Shown here: in pieces, positions 32,546 to 32,914 of the stretch
Numbering within the stretch: the first letter of the stretch is position 1
How the letters are laid out: each line of letters starts with the position of its first letter
Assembly: GCF_021483235.1 (NCBI RefSeq)
Contig: NZ_JAKEEC010000037.1
Coordinates: 1-32,914 of the forward strand
DNA: 32,914 bases
Reading direction: 5' to 3'
Source of the DNA: Arthrobacter alkaliphilus
GTDB taxonomy: Bacteria > Actinomycetota > Actinomycetes > Actinomycetales > Micrococcaceae
Translations under genes and position numbers: made by a program
The notes under the pieces: generated by a model
What the model saw: only the letters and a program-made list of their open reading frames with translations
Told to the model about the DNA's origin: nothing
Databases searched by the model: none

Positions 32546-32765
32546 GGTCACATATCCCGGCTCCCAACCCAACGCCCGTCCACATCCAGCCGCTCCCTGC
32601 CCAACGCCCGTCCACATCCAACCCCTCCCTGCCCAACGTCCACATCCAACCCCTCCCTGCCCAACGCCCGTCCACATCCAGCCGCTCTTCCTTGAACGCC
32701 CGTCCACATATCCCGGCTCCCAACCCAACGCCCGGTCACATATCCCGGTTCCCTTCCCAACGCCT
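32546..32765. repeat. Tandem array A: seven 32-nt units with C-rich/G-rich strand bias
   Basis: Units begin at 32546, 32578, 32610, 32638, 32670, 32702 and 32734. Six are 32 nt and the third is 28 nt. The core is GTCCACAT..C..CTCCC..CCCAACGCCC. Two subtypes alternate (CACATATCCCGG and CACATCCAACC/AGCC). A degenerate eighth start follows at 32766. On the minus strand several units contain four G-runs (32556-32577, 32650-32669, 32712-32733), fitting the G-quadruplex pattern. No gene overlaps it convincingly; the Pro-rich open frames across it are repeat artefacts. Confidence 0.85.
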
Positions 32766-32832
32766 GTCCATATATCATCGGCGGCCAGGGACGCGGGTGC
32801 GCCAGCGTTGGGTCCGCACCGGTGATAGACGG

Positions 32833-32914
32833 GATCCGGGGGAACAAGCCCTTATCTGACCGAGGATCCGGGGAAACAAGCCCTTATCTGACCGAGCGTC
32901 CGGGAAAACAAGCC
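32833..32914. repeat. Tandem array B: 32-nt direct repeats running off the window
   Basis: Units start at 32833 and 32865 and a third, cut by the window edge, at 32897. The unit is GATCCGGGGGAACAAGCC followed by CTTATCTGACCGAG, and the first two copies differ at one position. The sequence is unlike array A 67 nt away, but the period is again 32 nt. The array may continue beyond the window. There are no variable spacers, so it is not a CRISPR array. Confidence 0.8.

Noticed and set aside
32401..32859. Pro-rich or Gly/Trp-rich proteins encoded across the 32-nt array
   Set aside because: Open frames on both strands arise from the tandem repeat itself, and no start with a ribosome site is seen.
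32546..32914. CRISPR array
   Set aside because: The whole 32-nt unit repeats without interleaved unique spacers, and no cas genes are near.

Overview
The window is high-GC actinobacterial DNA and most probably comes from a Micrococcaceae member of the Arthrobacter / Paenarthrobacter / Pseudarthrobacter type. I base this on the protein flavour: a DUF222 protein, a ParA-ScpA-ScpB-RluB-Cmk-PlsC-Der block with tyrA inside it, a GntR-PrpD-PrpB-PrpC operon, and an Arg/Asp-rich TPR protein beside TlyA. This is recognition by eye; no database search was run.

Layout. (1) 1-1287: the 5' part of a DUF222/HNH-type gene carrying an in-frame TAG, about 600 bp without a gene, and a tRNA-Pro(GGG) with its hairpin. 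(2) 1415-9378, all on the minus strand: parA, scpA, scpB, rluB, tyrA, cmk, plsC, der. The genes abut or overlap by a few bases and form a chromosome-segregation / RNA-modification / aromatic amino acid / ribosome-assembly operon. (3) 9507-17916: dctA (minus) diverging from a CitA/DcuS-type sensor kinase and its response regulator (plus), then a GntR repressor and the methylcitrate operon prpD-prpB-prpC (plus). The theme is uptake and use of C4-dicarboxylates and propionate. (4) 17867-22157: two paralogous modules, each an ECF sigma factor translationally linked to a one-pass membrane protein with a novel-looking extracellular domain (one copy in the first, two in the second). A MTH1-like Nudix gene lies between them. 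(5) 22281-32290, minus strand: the TPR protein, a HAD phosphatase, a small protein, tlyA, nadK, recN, pyrG, an ADP-ribose-type Nudix hydrolase and xerD. (6) 32291-32914: non-coding, with two different tandem arrays that share a 32-nt period.

Blocks 2 and 5 are the two halves of one conserved actinobacterial neighbourhood (as I recall, it parallels Rv1691-Rv1713 of M. tuberculosis). Blocks 3 and 4, about 13 kb, sit exactly between xerD and parA and look like accessory cargo in a variable slot.

The best candidate for something undescribed is the duplicated sigma factor / membrane sensor module of block 4. The 32-nt arrays with repeated G-quadruplex-type runs and the nonsense-interrupted DUF222 gene are secondary points of interest.
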